A stretch of DNA of 64,000 nucleotides. Source: Chryseobacterium ginsenosidimutans. Its GTDB lineage: Bacteria > Bacteroidota > Bacteroidia > Flavobacteriales > Weeksellaceae. The position numbers and the translations under genes are program-made. Below, in pieces: positions 26,628-35,557 of this stretch. The stretch is taken from NCBI RefSeq assembly GCF_030823405.1, contig NZ_JAUSXC010000001.1, forward strand, positions 3,951,001 through 4,015,000, given 5' to 3'. The notes beneath the pieces were generated by a model, which was given only the letters and a program-made list of their open reading frames with translations, had not been told where the DNA came from and ran no database searches. Every line of letters starts with the position of its first letter. The stretch's first letter is position 1.

Positions 26628-27833
26628 ATGGAACTTATTCACAGAAACTTAGCAATCGGAATTCACGATGCTTTACAAGAAACATTTTTCGAGAAAAATA
26701 AATACGCCGATAAAGTAATCGAAAGACTTTTAAAAGCACACAGAAAATGGGGAAGCCAGGACAGAGCTGTCGTTTCTGAGATTTTCTATAACATCATCCG
26801 TTGGAAAAAACGTCTGGAATATTACATGGGAGAAGGTGTAAAACCCAATAATATTTACAAACTTATCATCGCATATCTACTTTGGAGCAAAACAAACTAT
26901 AAAAAATTTGAGGAATTCGACGGAATAAAAATCGCAGATATCCTTACTAAGCTTAAAAAGAACACTGTTCCTACAAAAGCGATAGAGCATTCTATCCCCG
27001 AATGGCTTGCTGAAACTTTAGAAAAAGAATTAGGTGCCAATTGGGAAAAAGAAATGAAAGCTCTGAATGAGCAAGCTCCTACCGTTTTGAGAGCAAACTC
27101 CTTAAGAACTACACCAAGAGAGCTTATTGCTGATCTTTCTGCTGAGAGTGTGGTTGCTTATCCTATCAAAAACTATCCTGATGCGGTACAACTGGAAGAG
27201 AAAAAGAACGTTTTTCTTACCACTGCTTTCAAAGAAGGCTTATTCGAAGTTCAGGATGCTTCTTCACAAAAAATCGGATATTTTCTTGATGTAAAAGAAG
27301 GACAGAGAGTTGTGGATGCTTGTGCAGGTGCAGGCGGAAAAACACTTCACTTAGCTGCTTTGATGGGAAATAAAGGACAGATCATTGCTTTAGATATCTT
27401 CGAATGGAAATTGGCAGAGCTGAAACGCCGTGCAAAAAGAGCCGGAGCTCACAACATAGAAACCCGAATGATTTCTGATAACAAAGTAATTAAAAGGCTT
27501 CATGATAAAGTAGACAGATTATTGATCGATGCACCATGTTCAGGTCTTGGAGTTTTGAAAAGAAATCCAGACAGCAAATGGAAAATCGATCAGGATTTTA
27601 TCGACAGAATTAAGAAAGAACAGCAGCAAATTATTCAGGATTATTCTAAAATGCTTAAAGTAGGAGGAAAAATGGTATATGCAACATGTTCTATTTTACC
27701 TTCAGAAAACAATAAGCAGGTTGAGGAATTCATTAAAAACAATCCTAATTACAAAATGATTAAAGACGAAAAAGTAATGCCAAGTGAAGGCTACGACGGA
27801 TTCTATATGGCTTTGATCGAGAGACTTTCGTAA
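26628..27833 (+). CDS. RsmB/NOP-type rRNA (cytosine-5) methyltransferase
   Basis: A SAM-dependent RNA m5C methyltransferase of 401 residues. Residues about 1-140 form the helical NusB-like or PUA-linked N terminus (DRAVVSEIFYNIIRWKKRLEYY). The catalytic Rossmann domain follows: SAM motif VDACAGAGGKTLHLAALM, acidic ALDIFEWKL, motif IV DAPCSGLGVLKRNPD (C304) and motif VI ATCSILPSEN with the nucleophile C354. It is probably specific for 16S rRNA, but the target base is not readable from sequence. ATG 26628 is preferred; an upstream TTG at 26598 falls inside the -7 box TATTTTTG (26593-26600). Confidence 0.92.
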   Translation: MELIHRNLAIGIHDALQETFFEKNKYADKVIERLLKAHRKWGSQDRAVVSEIFYNIIRWKKRLEYYMGEGVKPNNIYKLIIAYLLWSKTNYKKFEEFDGIKIADILTKLKKNTVPTKAIEHSIPEWLAETLEKELGANWEKEMKALNEQAPTVLRANSLRTTPRELIADLSAESVVAYPIKNYPDAVQLEEKKNVFLTTAFKEGLFEVQDASSQKIGYFLDVKEGQRVVDACAGAGGKTLHLAALMGNKGQIIALDIFEWKLAELKRRAKRAGAHNIETRMISDNKVIKRLHDKVDRLLIDAPCSGLGVLKRNPDSKWKIDQDFIDRIKKEQQQIIQDYSKMLKVGGKMVYATCSILPSENNKQVEEFIKNNPNYKMIKDEKVMPSEGYDGFYMALIERLS

Positions 27834-27856
27834 CAGAAATTATCTATACAATATAC

Positions 27857-27890
27857 AAACTACTCTATTTTAGGGTAGTTTTTTTTATTT
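27857..27890 (+). terminator. Terminator after the RsmB-type gene
   Basis: Arms AAACTAC (27857-27863) and GTAGTTT (27875-27881) followed by T-rich sequence. Confidence 0.7.
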
Positions 27891-27996
27891 AATTCACATA
27901 ACCCTGATTAAAATTTATTCAACTTCTTTATATGTGTGTAACTTTCATGCAGGTTTTTATACCAATACATTAAAACTAATTTAAAAATTTGCAAAG

Positions 27997-28028
27997 TTGA
28001 TAATTACGTTAACTAAAATTTATCTTTG
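27997..28028 (+). promoter_or_regulatory. Promoter of the GLPGLI/PNGase F-like gene
   Basis: TTG (27997-27999), 21 bases, then TATCTTTG (28021-28028). It places the start of transcription after the upstream in-frame start candidates and supports ATG 28048. Confidence 0.6.
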
Positions 28029-28047
28029 TGAAAAACCATCTTCAATT

Positions 28048-29712
28048 ATGCATCATAGAATTCTATTAACTTTCTTTACCTTCTTATCTTGCCTTTCTTT
28101 TGCGCAGACTTATGAAGTTCAATACGTTAGTTCATACAACGGAAAAGTTTTAACCGATCAGTCTCCCACTTTGGTTTGGGCAAATGAAAAAGAAAATTTT
28201 ATCCTGAACAATAAAATCCGAGAACAAAAAGCCGATCTTCCGTTCGAAATAACAAAAATTGAAAAACCCTCCAACACAATAATTTCTTATGCGTTTCTCA
28301 AACCTGCCGAAATTATTTCGACTTCTGATGCAGAATCCGTAGGAAAACAAACCTTTGAACTTACCAATGAGACCAAGAAAATATTAGGCTACAACTGTAA
28401 AAAAGCAATAACTAAAATCAATTCAAACACCATTGAGGTTTGGTACACAAATGATTTAAAAATTCAGGGCGGGCCTTCAAGTCTTGGGCAAAATTTAGGT
28501 TTTGTTCTGGGAATTGAAAGAAATAAAAACTCTTTAATCACAGCAAGCTCTATCAAAAAAATTAAGAAAACAGATATCGAAAATATTCTTAAAGGTTCTG
28601 TTAATCCGACAGATCAGTTAGGGTACAGAGATCTTTTATGGAAAAGCCGATTTATCACTTTGAAAGTCTTCGATAATGAAACCATCAATTTTTCCGATGA
28701 ATCAAAATCAGATGAAAAAGTAAAAAGATTTGCAAAAGGAACGATTATTCTAAAAAAAATCAAGTTTCCGAAAATTTCAGAAGGTGAAAACATTTTTGCA
28801 GAATTAAAACAACAGTCCAGCGGTGATGCTTACGACAGAACCGGAACTGTTTTCTTTATTCCTCAAGACAAATCGCAGTCTTTCTTTGACGGTTTAGAAA
28901 AAGGCATAAAAACATTACCTGTTTATGACAACGGGAACGGAAAACAATATTACGGCATAACAACTGCTGAAAACTACAATCCTGCCGTCGAAATGATGAG
29001 ATTTTTCACAACTTTCGGGATTAATAAATTTAATCATATTCAATTAAAAGATAAAAACTGGCAAACGATAAGCCCATACCGACAGGATATTACCGATCTA
29101 AAACCTTCTTTAAGCGAAAAAGAACTTTGGATTGGAACATTCATAGGAAATTATGATAAAGACGGTCATAAAGTGAGTCTGGAGATCACGATTCATAAAA
29201 GCGACCAGACAATTTATAAAAACAACACGGTAATTCCTTTATTCAACACCTTAAATATCATGGAAATGGCCGGACAGGATTATTCAACGATGTTTAACCA
29301 GGATAAAGGGCTGTTTGTAGAGTTTACATTAAAAAAAGATCTAAAAAATGCTCAGTTGAAATACATTACGACAGGTCATGGCGGTTGGGAAAACGGTGAT
29401 GAATTCGTTCCTAAAACCAATTCAATCTTCCTTGATGGTAAAATGACTTATTCTTTTGTACCCTGGAGATCAGACTGCGGATCTTACCGTCTTTACAATC
29501 CAGCTTCAGGGAATTTTCCGGACGGACTTTCTTCATCAGATCTAAGCAGATCAAACTGGTGTCCCGGAACGGTTACCAATCCTAATTTTATTCCTCTCGG
29601 AGATTTAAAAGCAGGGAAGCATACCATTCAGGTGAAAATTCCTCAAGGTCCTACAGAAGGAACAAGTTTCAGTTCATGGAATGTTTCAGGAGCTTTAATA
29701 GGGGTCGAATAA
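28048..29712 (+). CDS. Secreted GLPGLI-like / PNGase F-like fusion protein
   Basis: A 554-residue exported protein (signal peptide MHHRILLTFFTFLSCLSFAQ). Residues about 20-190 follow the GLPGLI family (EVQYVSSYNGK, LGYNCKKAITKI, EVWYTNDLKIQGGPSSLGQNLGFVLGI). The rest resembles the two eight-stranded domains of peptide-N-glycosidase F: D263 in GDAYDRTGTV matches the catalytic Asp60 context (EWDRY), E452 in NGDEFV fits the Glu206 position, and the end WRSDCGSYRL... NWCPG and SFSSWNVSG match the C-terminal half. The Glu118 equivalent seems replaced (KELWIGTF). It may be a deglycosylase of N-glycoproteins or an inactive binder. The alignment was done by eye from memory. Confidence 0.7.
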   Translation: MHHRILLTFFTFLSCLSFAQTYEVQYVSSYNGKVLTDQSPTLVWANEKENFILNNKIREQKADLPFEITKIEKPSNTIISYAFLKPAEIISTSDAESVGKQTFELTNETKKILGYNCKKAITKINSNTIEVWYTNDLKIQGGPSSLGQNLGFVLGIERNKNSLITASSIKKIKKTDIENILKGSVNPTDQLGYRDLLWKSRFITLKVFDNETINFSDESKSDEKVKRFAKGTIILKKIKFPKISEGENIFAELKQQSSGDAYDRTGTVFFIPQDKSQSFFDGLEKGIKTLPVYDNGNGKQYYGITTAENYNPAVEMMRFFTTFGINKFNHIQLKDKNWQTISPYRQDITDLKPSLSEKELWIGTFIGNYDKDGHKVSLEITIHKSDQTIYKNNTVIPLFNTLNIMEMAGQDYSTMFNQDKGLFVEFTLKKDLKNAQLKYITTGHGGWENGDEFVPKTNSIFLDGKMTYSFVPWRSDCGSYRLYNPASGNFPDGLSSSDLSRSNWCPGTVTNPNFIPLGDLKAGKHTIQVKIPQGPTEGTSFSSWNVSGALIGVE

Positions 29713-29719
29713 AAACAAA

Positions 29720-29749
29720 ACCTTCTCGCAAAATGAATTGCAAGAAGGT
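29720..29749. other. Hairpin in the 322-base gap before asnB
   Basis: The gap 29713-30034 holds ACCTTCT (29720-29726) pairing with AGAAGGT (29743-29749), plus inner GCAA/TTGC. On the plus strand it is followed by A rather than T; on the minus strand TTTT follows the far arm. It may be a weak terminator. The remainder is AT-rich and holds the asnB promoter. Confidence 0.5.
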
Positions 29750-29982
29750 AAAAACACAAATGATGAAAAAAAATTATTTCGAGCCACAAAGAAAGGGCTA
29801 AAATTCATATAATAAATTACCATATATTAAGAAATATGTTGTTTTTATTTCGTATAGAGGAGATGAGTTCGATTGCACAACGAAAAAAATTAACTAAAAT
29901 CACCTTTTAAACCATAAATAGTTAAAATATTTCTTCAATCTAATCAATTTGACGAAATATTTTAACTTAATTGAAATTTTTA

Positions 29983-30013
29983 TTGTTAATTTTAAACTAC
30001 AACCCTAATTTTG
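29983..30013 (+). promoter_or_regulatory. asnB promoter
   Basis: TTG (29983-29985), 20 bases, then TAATTTTG (30006-30013), 21 bases before the asnB ATG. Confidence 0.65.
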
Positions 30014-30034
30014 TTTCAAATTAAATGATAAAAG

Positions 30035-31708
30035 ATGTGTGGAATCGTATGCTTGTTTGATGCCAAACAAAAAACAGAAATATTAAGACCTCAGGTTCTT
30101 GAAATGTCAAAAAAAATCCGTCACAGAGGTCCGGATTGGAGCGGTGTATTTCAGAACGAAAAAGTAGTTTTCTCACATGAAAGACTGGCAATTGTAGATC
30201 CTACTTCAGGAAAACAGCCTTTATTTACCAAAGATGGGAAGGTAGTTTTAGCAGTAAACGGAGAAATTTACAATCATAGAGAACTAAAAGAAGAATTTCC
30301 TGATTACGAATTCCAGACTCAATCTGACTGTGAAGTAATCTTAGCACTTTACAGAAAATACGGAAAAGATTTTGTCGAAAAGTTAAACGGAATATTCGCT
30401 TTCGCTTTATATGATACAGAAAATGATGTTTATCTAATTGCGCGCGATCACATGGGAATTTGCCCGCTTTATCAGGGTTGGGACAAAAACGGAAACTATT
30501 ATGTAGCTTCAGAATTAAAAGCTTTGGAAGGAGTTTGCAAGACTATCGAAACATTTTTGCCGGGACATCTTGTATACAGCAAAGACGGAAACGAATTACA
30601 GCAATGGTACAAAAGAGATTGGGAAAGTTTTGATCATATAAAAGACAATGAAACTGATATTGATCAAATAAGAAAAGGTCTTGAAGACGCTGTTCACAGA
30701 CAATTGATGAGTGATGTTCCTTATGGAGTTCTTCTTTCAGGTGGTCTGGATTCTTCCGTAATTTCTGCAATTACCGCAAAATTTGCCAGACAGAGAGTTG
30801 AAAGTGGAGACACTCAGGAAGCATGGTATCCGAGGTTGCACAGTTTTGCAGTTGGATTGGAAGGCTCACCAGATCTGGCTGCAGCACAAAAAGCTGCCGA
30901 ACATATCGGTTCTGTTCATCATGAAGTTCATTTCACTGTTCAGGAAGGTTTGGATGCAGTTCGTGACGTAATTTACCATCTGGAAACATATGATGTTACG
31001 ACGATCAGAGCTTCTACTCCGATGTATCTCTTGGCAAGAGTCATTAAATCGATGGGAATAAAAATGGTGCTTTCCGGAGAAGGTTCCGATGAGTTATTTG
31101 GTGGATACTTGTATTTCCATAAGGCTCCGAATGCAAAAGAATTCCATGATGAAACTGTAAGAAAATTAGGAAAACTACATCTTTATGATTGCTTGAGAGC
31201 CAACAAAGCTTTAATGAGCTGGGGAATTGAAGGTCGTGTCCCTTTTTTAGATAAAGAATTTATGGATATTGCCATGAACATTAACCCAAAAGATAAAATG
31301 GTGCAGGCAAACGACAGAAAAATCGAAAAATGGGTATTGAGAAAAGCCTTTGAAGACATTCTTCCTGAATCTATTGTATGGAGACAGAAAGAACAGTTTT
31401 CTGACGGTGTCGGTTATTCTTGGATTGATAATTTAAAAGCCGTTGCCGAAAAAGAAGTGACCGATGAAATGATGGCTAATGCAAAATTCAGATTCTCGCT
31501 TAATACTCCTCAAAACAAAGAAGAATACCGATACAGAACAATTTTTGAAGAACATTTCCCGAGTGAAACAGCAGCTGCAACGGTTCCTTCAGTTCCTTCA
31601 GTGGCATGTTCAACTCCTATCGCTTTGGAATGGGATGAAGCCTTCAAAAATATGAATGACCCAAGCGGAAGAGCCGTGAAAATACACGAAACGTCTTACG
31701 ACAAATAA
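30035..31708 (+). CDS. asnB: Glutamine-hydrolysing asparagine synthetase B
   Basis: Makes asparagine from aspartate, ATP and the amide of glutamine. It has 557 residues, the typical AsnB length. The N-terminal Ntn glutaminase begins with the catalytic C2 (MCGIVCLFD), followed by RHRGPDWSG and VNGEIYNH. The synthetase domain has the pyrophosphate loop SGGLDSS (235-241) and SGEGSDELFGGY, and ends with the RVPFLDKEFMD and WRQKEQFSDGVGYSW regions. The start is fixed because Cys2 must be exposed after removal of Met. It is monocistronic with its own promoter and terminator. A type I asparaginase lies 23 kb away. Confidence 0.97.
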   Translation: MCGIVCLFDAKQKTEILRPQVLEMSKKIRHRGPDWSGVFQNEKVVFSHERLAIVDPTSGKQPLFTKDGKVVLAVNGEIYNHRELKEEFPDYEFQTQSDCEVILALYRKYGKDFVEKLNGIFAFALYDTENDVYLIARDHMGICPLYQGWDKNGNYYVASELKALEGVCKTIETFLPGHLVYSKDGNELQQWYKRDWESFDHIKDNETDIDQIRKGLEDAVHRQLMSDVPYGVLLSGGLDSSVISAITAKFARQRVESGDTQEAWYPRLHSFAVGLEGSPDLAAAQKAAEHIGSVHHEVHFTVQEGLDAVRDVIYHLETYDVTTIRASTPMYLLARVIKSMGIKMVLSGEGSDELFGGYLYFHKAPNAKEFHDETVRKLGKLHLYDCLRANKALMSWGIEGRVPFLDKEFMDIAMNINPKDKMVQANDRKIEKWVLRKAFEDILPESIVWRQKEQFSDGVGYSWIDNLKAVAEKEVTDEMMANAKFRFSLNTPQNKEEYRYRTIFEEHFPSETAAATVPSVPSVACSTPIALEWDEAFKNMNDPSGRAVKIHETSYDK

Positions 31709-31799
31709 AGCCAGACTTTAATGATAAATGATGAGTTTATTATCTTCATTGAATTATTTTTTGAGCCCTAAAAACTTGTCATCCGAATAGAAATTTATT

Positions 31800-31828
31800 A
31801 ATCCTGTAGCAATACGGGATTTTCTTTT
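31800..31828 (+). terminator. Terminator after asnB
   Basis: Arms AATCCTGTA (31800-31808) and TACGGGATT (31813-31821) with one G-U pair and a GCAA tetraloop, then TTTCTTTT. Confidence 0.7.
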
Positions 31829-31927
31829 GAATTAACTATAATAATATTGTCAGATTTTAACCGTTAATCAAAAATAATATCTAATAAATAATTATATTTG
31901 GAAAACGAAAATATCAATTATAAAAAA

Positions 31928-32740
31928 ATGAGAAGAAACATTACTATCTTATTTGCTTTATTATCCATGACTTTTGCTTTTGGACAAGGAAAATATGGTA
32001 AATATCTTAGCTCCAAGAAACTTGCTATGGTGTATAAAAATGTGAAAGATGGCGATAAAGACGACTTTTACCAACAATATTACTGGCTGGTAAAAGCTGA
32101 GCAGCTGAAAACGTATCCTCACCTTAAGGACATTAAACCTAAAGTTCTATATGAGTTTGTAAAAAAAGTAAATCCTCAGAACCCGACTAAAAAATTAGAC
32201 CAGAGAGGAAAAGAATTAAGAGCAACGGCAGAATTATCTTTAAATCAATATTTCAAAAACAAAAATTTAGATAACAATTCTGTGTTAATGTATAATATTG
32301 AAACATATGTTGACCCTTTAAAAGGTGAATATTATACTAAAGTTGATCCGGAAAAAATAAAAGAACTGGTTCCTAAAGAGCTTTTTGCCTTCAATTCTAA
32401 CAACAGAAACAAAGGAGAAGAGAAAACATACTATCTTTGGATCAATAAAGAAAAAGACGATTTCAATATTGTAGATATCATTCCTGAAGAGAAAGAAAAT
32501 AAAGCTTTCTATGCAAGAGTGAAACAGTATCTTCCGAGTTATAAATTCTCAAAATATGTTCCTTCCGTGAAAAAAGGCACAAAAACAGACAGAACAGATG
32601 CAGATTACTACTACATCATGCCGTTTGAACAAAACACGGATAATATAGAATACAAAACAAAAGATTTCAAAACTTTCGAGTTGAGCCAGTACAGAAAAGC
32701 CGGTGATGAATGGAAAGGAGTAGAAAAACCTAGAAAATAA
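31928..32740 (+). CDS. Secreted protein of unknown function
   Basis: A 270-residue protein with a signal peptide (MRRNITILFALLSMTFAFGQ). The mature part is Lys- and Tyr-rich (about one residue in five is Lys) with alternating charged helices and no cysteine. I do not recognise the family. ATG 31928 opens on the signal peptide; an in-frame TTG at 31898 lies inside TATATTTG (31893-31900), a likely -7 box. Nothing in the neighbours, asnB upstream and an exporter remnant downstream, suggests a role. Confidence 0.75.
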   Translation: MRRNITILFALLSMTFAFGQGKYGKYLSSKKLAMVYKNVKDGDKDDFYQQYYWLVKAEQLKTYPHLKDIKPKVLYEFVKKVNPQNPTKKLDQRGKELRATAELSLNQYFKNKNLDNNSVLMYNIETYVDPLKGEYYTKVDPEKIKELVPKELFAFNSNNRNKGEEKTYYLWINKEKDDFNIVDIIPEEKENKAFYARVKQYLPSYKFSKYVPSVKKGTKTDRTDADYYYIMPFEQNTDNIEYKTKDFKTFELSQYRKAGDEWKGVEKPRK

Positions 32741-32743
32741 ATC

Positions 32744-32778
32744 AAAAAGTCTTGTGATGTTTCACAGGACTTTTTTTA
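32744..32778 (+). terminator. Terminator after the Lys-rich secreted protein gene
   Basis: Arms AAAAAGTCTTGTGA and TTCACAGGACTTTTTTT around TGT, with one G-U pair. Confidence 0.85.
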
Positions 32779-32853
32779 ATTTTTATAAGGATCTCTTCAG
32801 CTAAGGAATAAATATTGCTCTCAAAAAGTATTCGTATTCTTTGAACCATCATC

Positions 32854-34262
32854 ATGTCAGAAGTAATTATTCCGCAAACCAATTCGATCAAAAAAATTCT
32901 TCCCCTGATTCTTGCTACGGCGATTTTCATGCAGATGCTCGATTCCACCATTCTGAACACTTCTTTGCCTTCTATCGCAAAAGATCTTCAGGAATCTCCG
33001 CTTAATATGCAGAATGCAATCATCAGTTATGTTTTAACATTAGCTGTTTTTATGCCTGCCAGCGGATTTTTGGCAGACAGATTCGGAACGAAGAAAATTT
33101 TCATTTTCTCTTTGGCACTTTTCAGTTTAGGATCATTGTTTTGTTCTTTGTCACAAAACCTTACGCATCTTGTCATTTCACGTGTTGTTCAGGGAGTCGG
33201 AGGAAGTTTGATGACACCGGTCGGGAAATTAGCATTAATTAAAACTTTCGATAAAAACGAATTGTTAAAAGCGATGAATTTCGCCATCATTCCCGCTTTA
33301 ATTGGGCCTGTTCTTGGTCCTTTGGTTGGTGGCTATATGGTAGATTATCTTTCCTGGCACTGGATATTTTTAATAAATATTCCGATAGGGATTTTAGGAA
33401 TTGTTTTGGGGCTGAAATTTATGCCCAATTACAAATCCACTGCTGTAGATTTTGATCTAAAAGGCTTCCTTATTTTCGCAGCAGCCTCTCTCTCCTTCTT
33501 TCTATTTCCTTGGAACTTTTTGGAGATATTCAGAATATAACTCCCGTTTTGGTTGTTTTCATTTTGGGATTCCTTTTTATGTACTATTATTACAGACATG
33601 CCAAAAGGGACGAAAGCCCGATTTTCCCACTGAATTTATTTCAGGTTCGAACTTTCAGAGTTGGAATTGTCGGAAATCTTGCCACAAGATTAGGAATCAG
33701 TTCTGTTCCGTTATTATTACCATTAATGATTCAGATTGCTTACAAACAATCCGCCGTAACTTCTGGGTGGATCATTGCTCCAATGGCACTTACAGCCATG
33801 TTTGGGAAATCTTATGTTATTAAAATTTTAGATAAATTCGGTTACAGACAAACTCTGATGCTTAATACTTTCATCATTGGAACACTAATTTGTCTTTTGG
33901 CCATCCCGAATATTCACAATTCTCTATATTGGTTTATCCCGATTATTGCGGTTTTAGGATTTTTCAACTCTATCCAGTTTACTTCAATGAATACCATTTC
34001 CATTGCCGATCTCAGAAACTTTCAGACCAGTAGCGGAAACTCATTAATATCCGTCAATCAACAACTTGCTATCGGTTTCGGAATTGCATTTGGATTAATA
34101 GTTTTAAAAATATTTGAGAATACAGACCTTATCAAAGGTGAAATCCACAATGCTTTCAGGCTTACATTTTTAACGATTGGGGTTCTTACCATTATTTCAG
34201 GATTCGTTTTCCGACGACTTCACATTTCCGACGGAAAAAATATGAAATCAAAAGAGGAATAA
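32854..34262 (+). pseudogene. DHA2-family MFS exporter, frameshifted
   Basis: A drug:H+ antiporter (EmrB/QacA-like) broken by one frame change. The first part (32854-33540, 228 residues) covers segments 1-6 plus part of 7, with SGFLADRFGTKKIF (loop 2-3) and ISRVVQGVGGSLMTPVGKLALI (segment 4). The second part (about 33510-34262) carries the remaining segments, with DKFGYRQTL. The frames meet at about 33505-33510. One extra T in the TTT at 33505-33507 would restore a continuous SFFLFSLELFGDIQN. A single-base deletion in a T-run could be a real mutation, a phase-variation switch or a sequencing error. If intact, the protein would be about 469 residues. Confidence 0.85.
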
Positions 34263-34320
34263 AAGTATGACCTTACTCTGAGAAGAAAATTAACGATCTC
34301 TTTTCATTTATAATTTTAGA

Positions 34321-34413
34321 AGCTATTCCCGCTTTCCGCTGTATCTTTTTGAGTACGGTCTCCGCTTTGCTCCGACCGCACCCAAAAAGGATGTCGCTGC
34401 AATCAGGGCTAGG
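34321..34413. repeat. Intergenic palindromic repeat (REP-like, flavobacterial type)
   Basis: About 93 bases in the 271-base gap before the first pirin gene. It opens AGCTATTCCCGCTTTCCGCT and closes GATGTCGCTGCAATCAGGGC followed by TAGG. The centre has arms TTTTTGAGTACGGTC and GACCGCACCCAAAAA around TCCGCTTTGCTCC. From memory, intergenic elements with these same ends and a variable central hairpin are common in Chryseobacterium/Flavobacterium genomes. The rest of the gap is unremarkable apart from TAAATTTG at 34504-34511, a possible -7 box. Confidence 0.6.
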
Positions 34414-34533
34414 AATTTGTCGCTCATTACCAACTGATGTCATAACATTCTACGTTTTATACTCTTATTACCACAGATCAATGCACCTGATTTCTAACTA
34501 ACTTAAATTTGTAATCATAATACCAACAATATT

Positions 34534-35409
34534 ATGACAGCTAAAAAAGTAGAAATCGTAGTACCACCAAAACCTGCGCATTTTGTAGGTGATGGGTTTC
34601 GGGTTCACAATTTTATTCCGGGAGTTCAGGGATTGGATATGAAAAGAATGGATCCGTTTATTATGCTTGATTATAATTCAAAATTTCATTTTAACGGAAC
34701 AGATAAACCACGTGGTGTCGGAGTTCATCCTCACAGAGGTTTTGAGACCGTAACCATAGCTTACAAGGGCAAGGTTCAGCATCACGACAGCGGTGGCGGT
34801 GGCGGGATTATCGGTGAAGGAGATGTACAATGGATGACGGCAGCAAAAGGCGTTCTGCACAAAGAATATCATGAACCAGAATGGGCAAAAGAAGGCGGAA
34901 TTTTTCAGATGGTTCAGCTTTGGGTGAATCTTCCATCAGTTTATAAGATGAGCTGCCCAAAATATCAGTCAATCAAAAATTCTGATATGGAAAAAGTAGA
35001 TCTTGGCGAAAACGGATCTATTGAATTGATCGCCGGAAAATACAAAGACCAAAAAGGTCCAGCTTTTACTTTCAGCCCTGTAAATATGATGAATGCAAAA
35101 TTGAAAAAAGGGGGAAGATCAGAATTTGATTTCCCCGCAAACTTCAATACTGCAGCTTTGGTGATCGAAGGCAATATTATCGTAAACGGTGAAGAACAAG
35201 CTTCTGCCGATCATTTGGTTTTATTTAAAAATGAAGGTGAAAACTTCACAATTGAAGCCACTGAAGATTCAGTAATTTTAATCATAAGCGGAATGCCTTT
35301 AGACGAACCTATTTATCCTCACGGCCCTTTTGTAATGAATTCCAGAGAGGAAATCATGCAGGCTTTTGAAGATTACAATCTGGGAAGATTTGGTTATCTG
35401 GCAGATTGA
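34534..35409 (+). CDS. Pirin family protein (first copy)
   Basis: A bicupin metalloprotein of 291 residues. The N-terminal cupin has the four metal ligands of pirins: H65 and H67 (VHPHRGFETV) and H109 and E111 (GVLHKEYHEP), with the usual DVQWMTAAKG between. The C-terminal cupin (about 165-270) lacks ligands. Bacterial pirins vary in role: some have quercetinase activity, others bind metabolic enzymes. Function here is unassigned. A second, different pirin gene follows 148 bases on, in the same direction. Confidence 0.92.
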   Translation: MTAKKVEIVVPPKPAHFVGDGFRVHNFIPGVQGLDMKRMDPFIMLDYNSKFHFNGTDKPRGVGVHPHRGFETVTIAYKGKVQHHDSGGGGGIIGEGDVQWMTAAKGVLHKEYHEPEWAKEGGIFQMVQLWVNLPSVYKMSCPKYQSIKNSDMEKVDLGENGSIELIAGKYKDQKGPAFTFSPVNMMNAKLKKGGRSEFDFPANFNTAALVIEGNIIVNGEEQASADHLVLFKNEGENFTIEATEDSVILIISGMPLDEPIYPHGPFVMNSREEIMQAFEDYNLGRFGYLAD

Positions 35410-35557
35410 TTAAAAATAAATAATTTTGAACATTCTTTTTCTTAATTTTATGGAATTGTGTTCCTATCATGAACAGCTTTAACTTCATTAAAGCACCATA
35501 AACATTGAAAAAATTGATTACATTAGCTTAATAAAACAAAAAATAACTTTACATATC

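Noticed and set aside
31709..31799. Small gene between asnB and its terminator
   Set aside because: Stop codons in all frames within short distances; only untranslated 3' sequence is seen.
33510..34262. Second MFS frame as a separate transporter gene
   Set aside because: It lacks the first half of the fold, overlaps the first frame by 31 bases and joins it with one added base; a broken single gene explains both.
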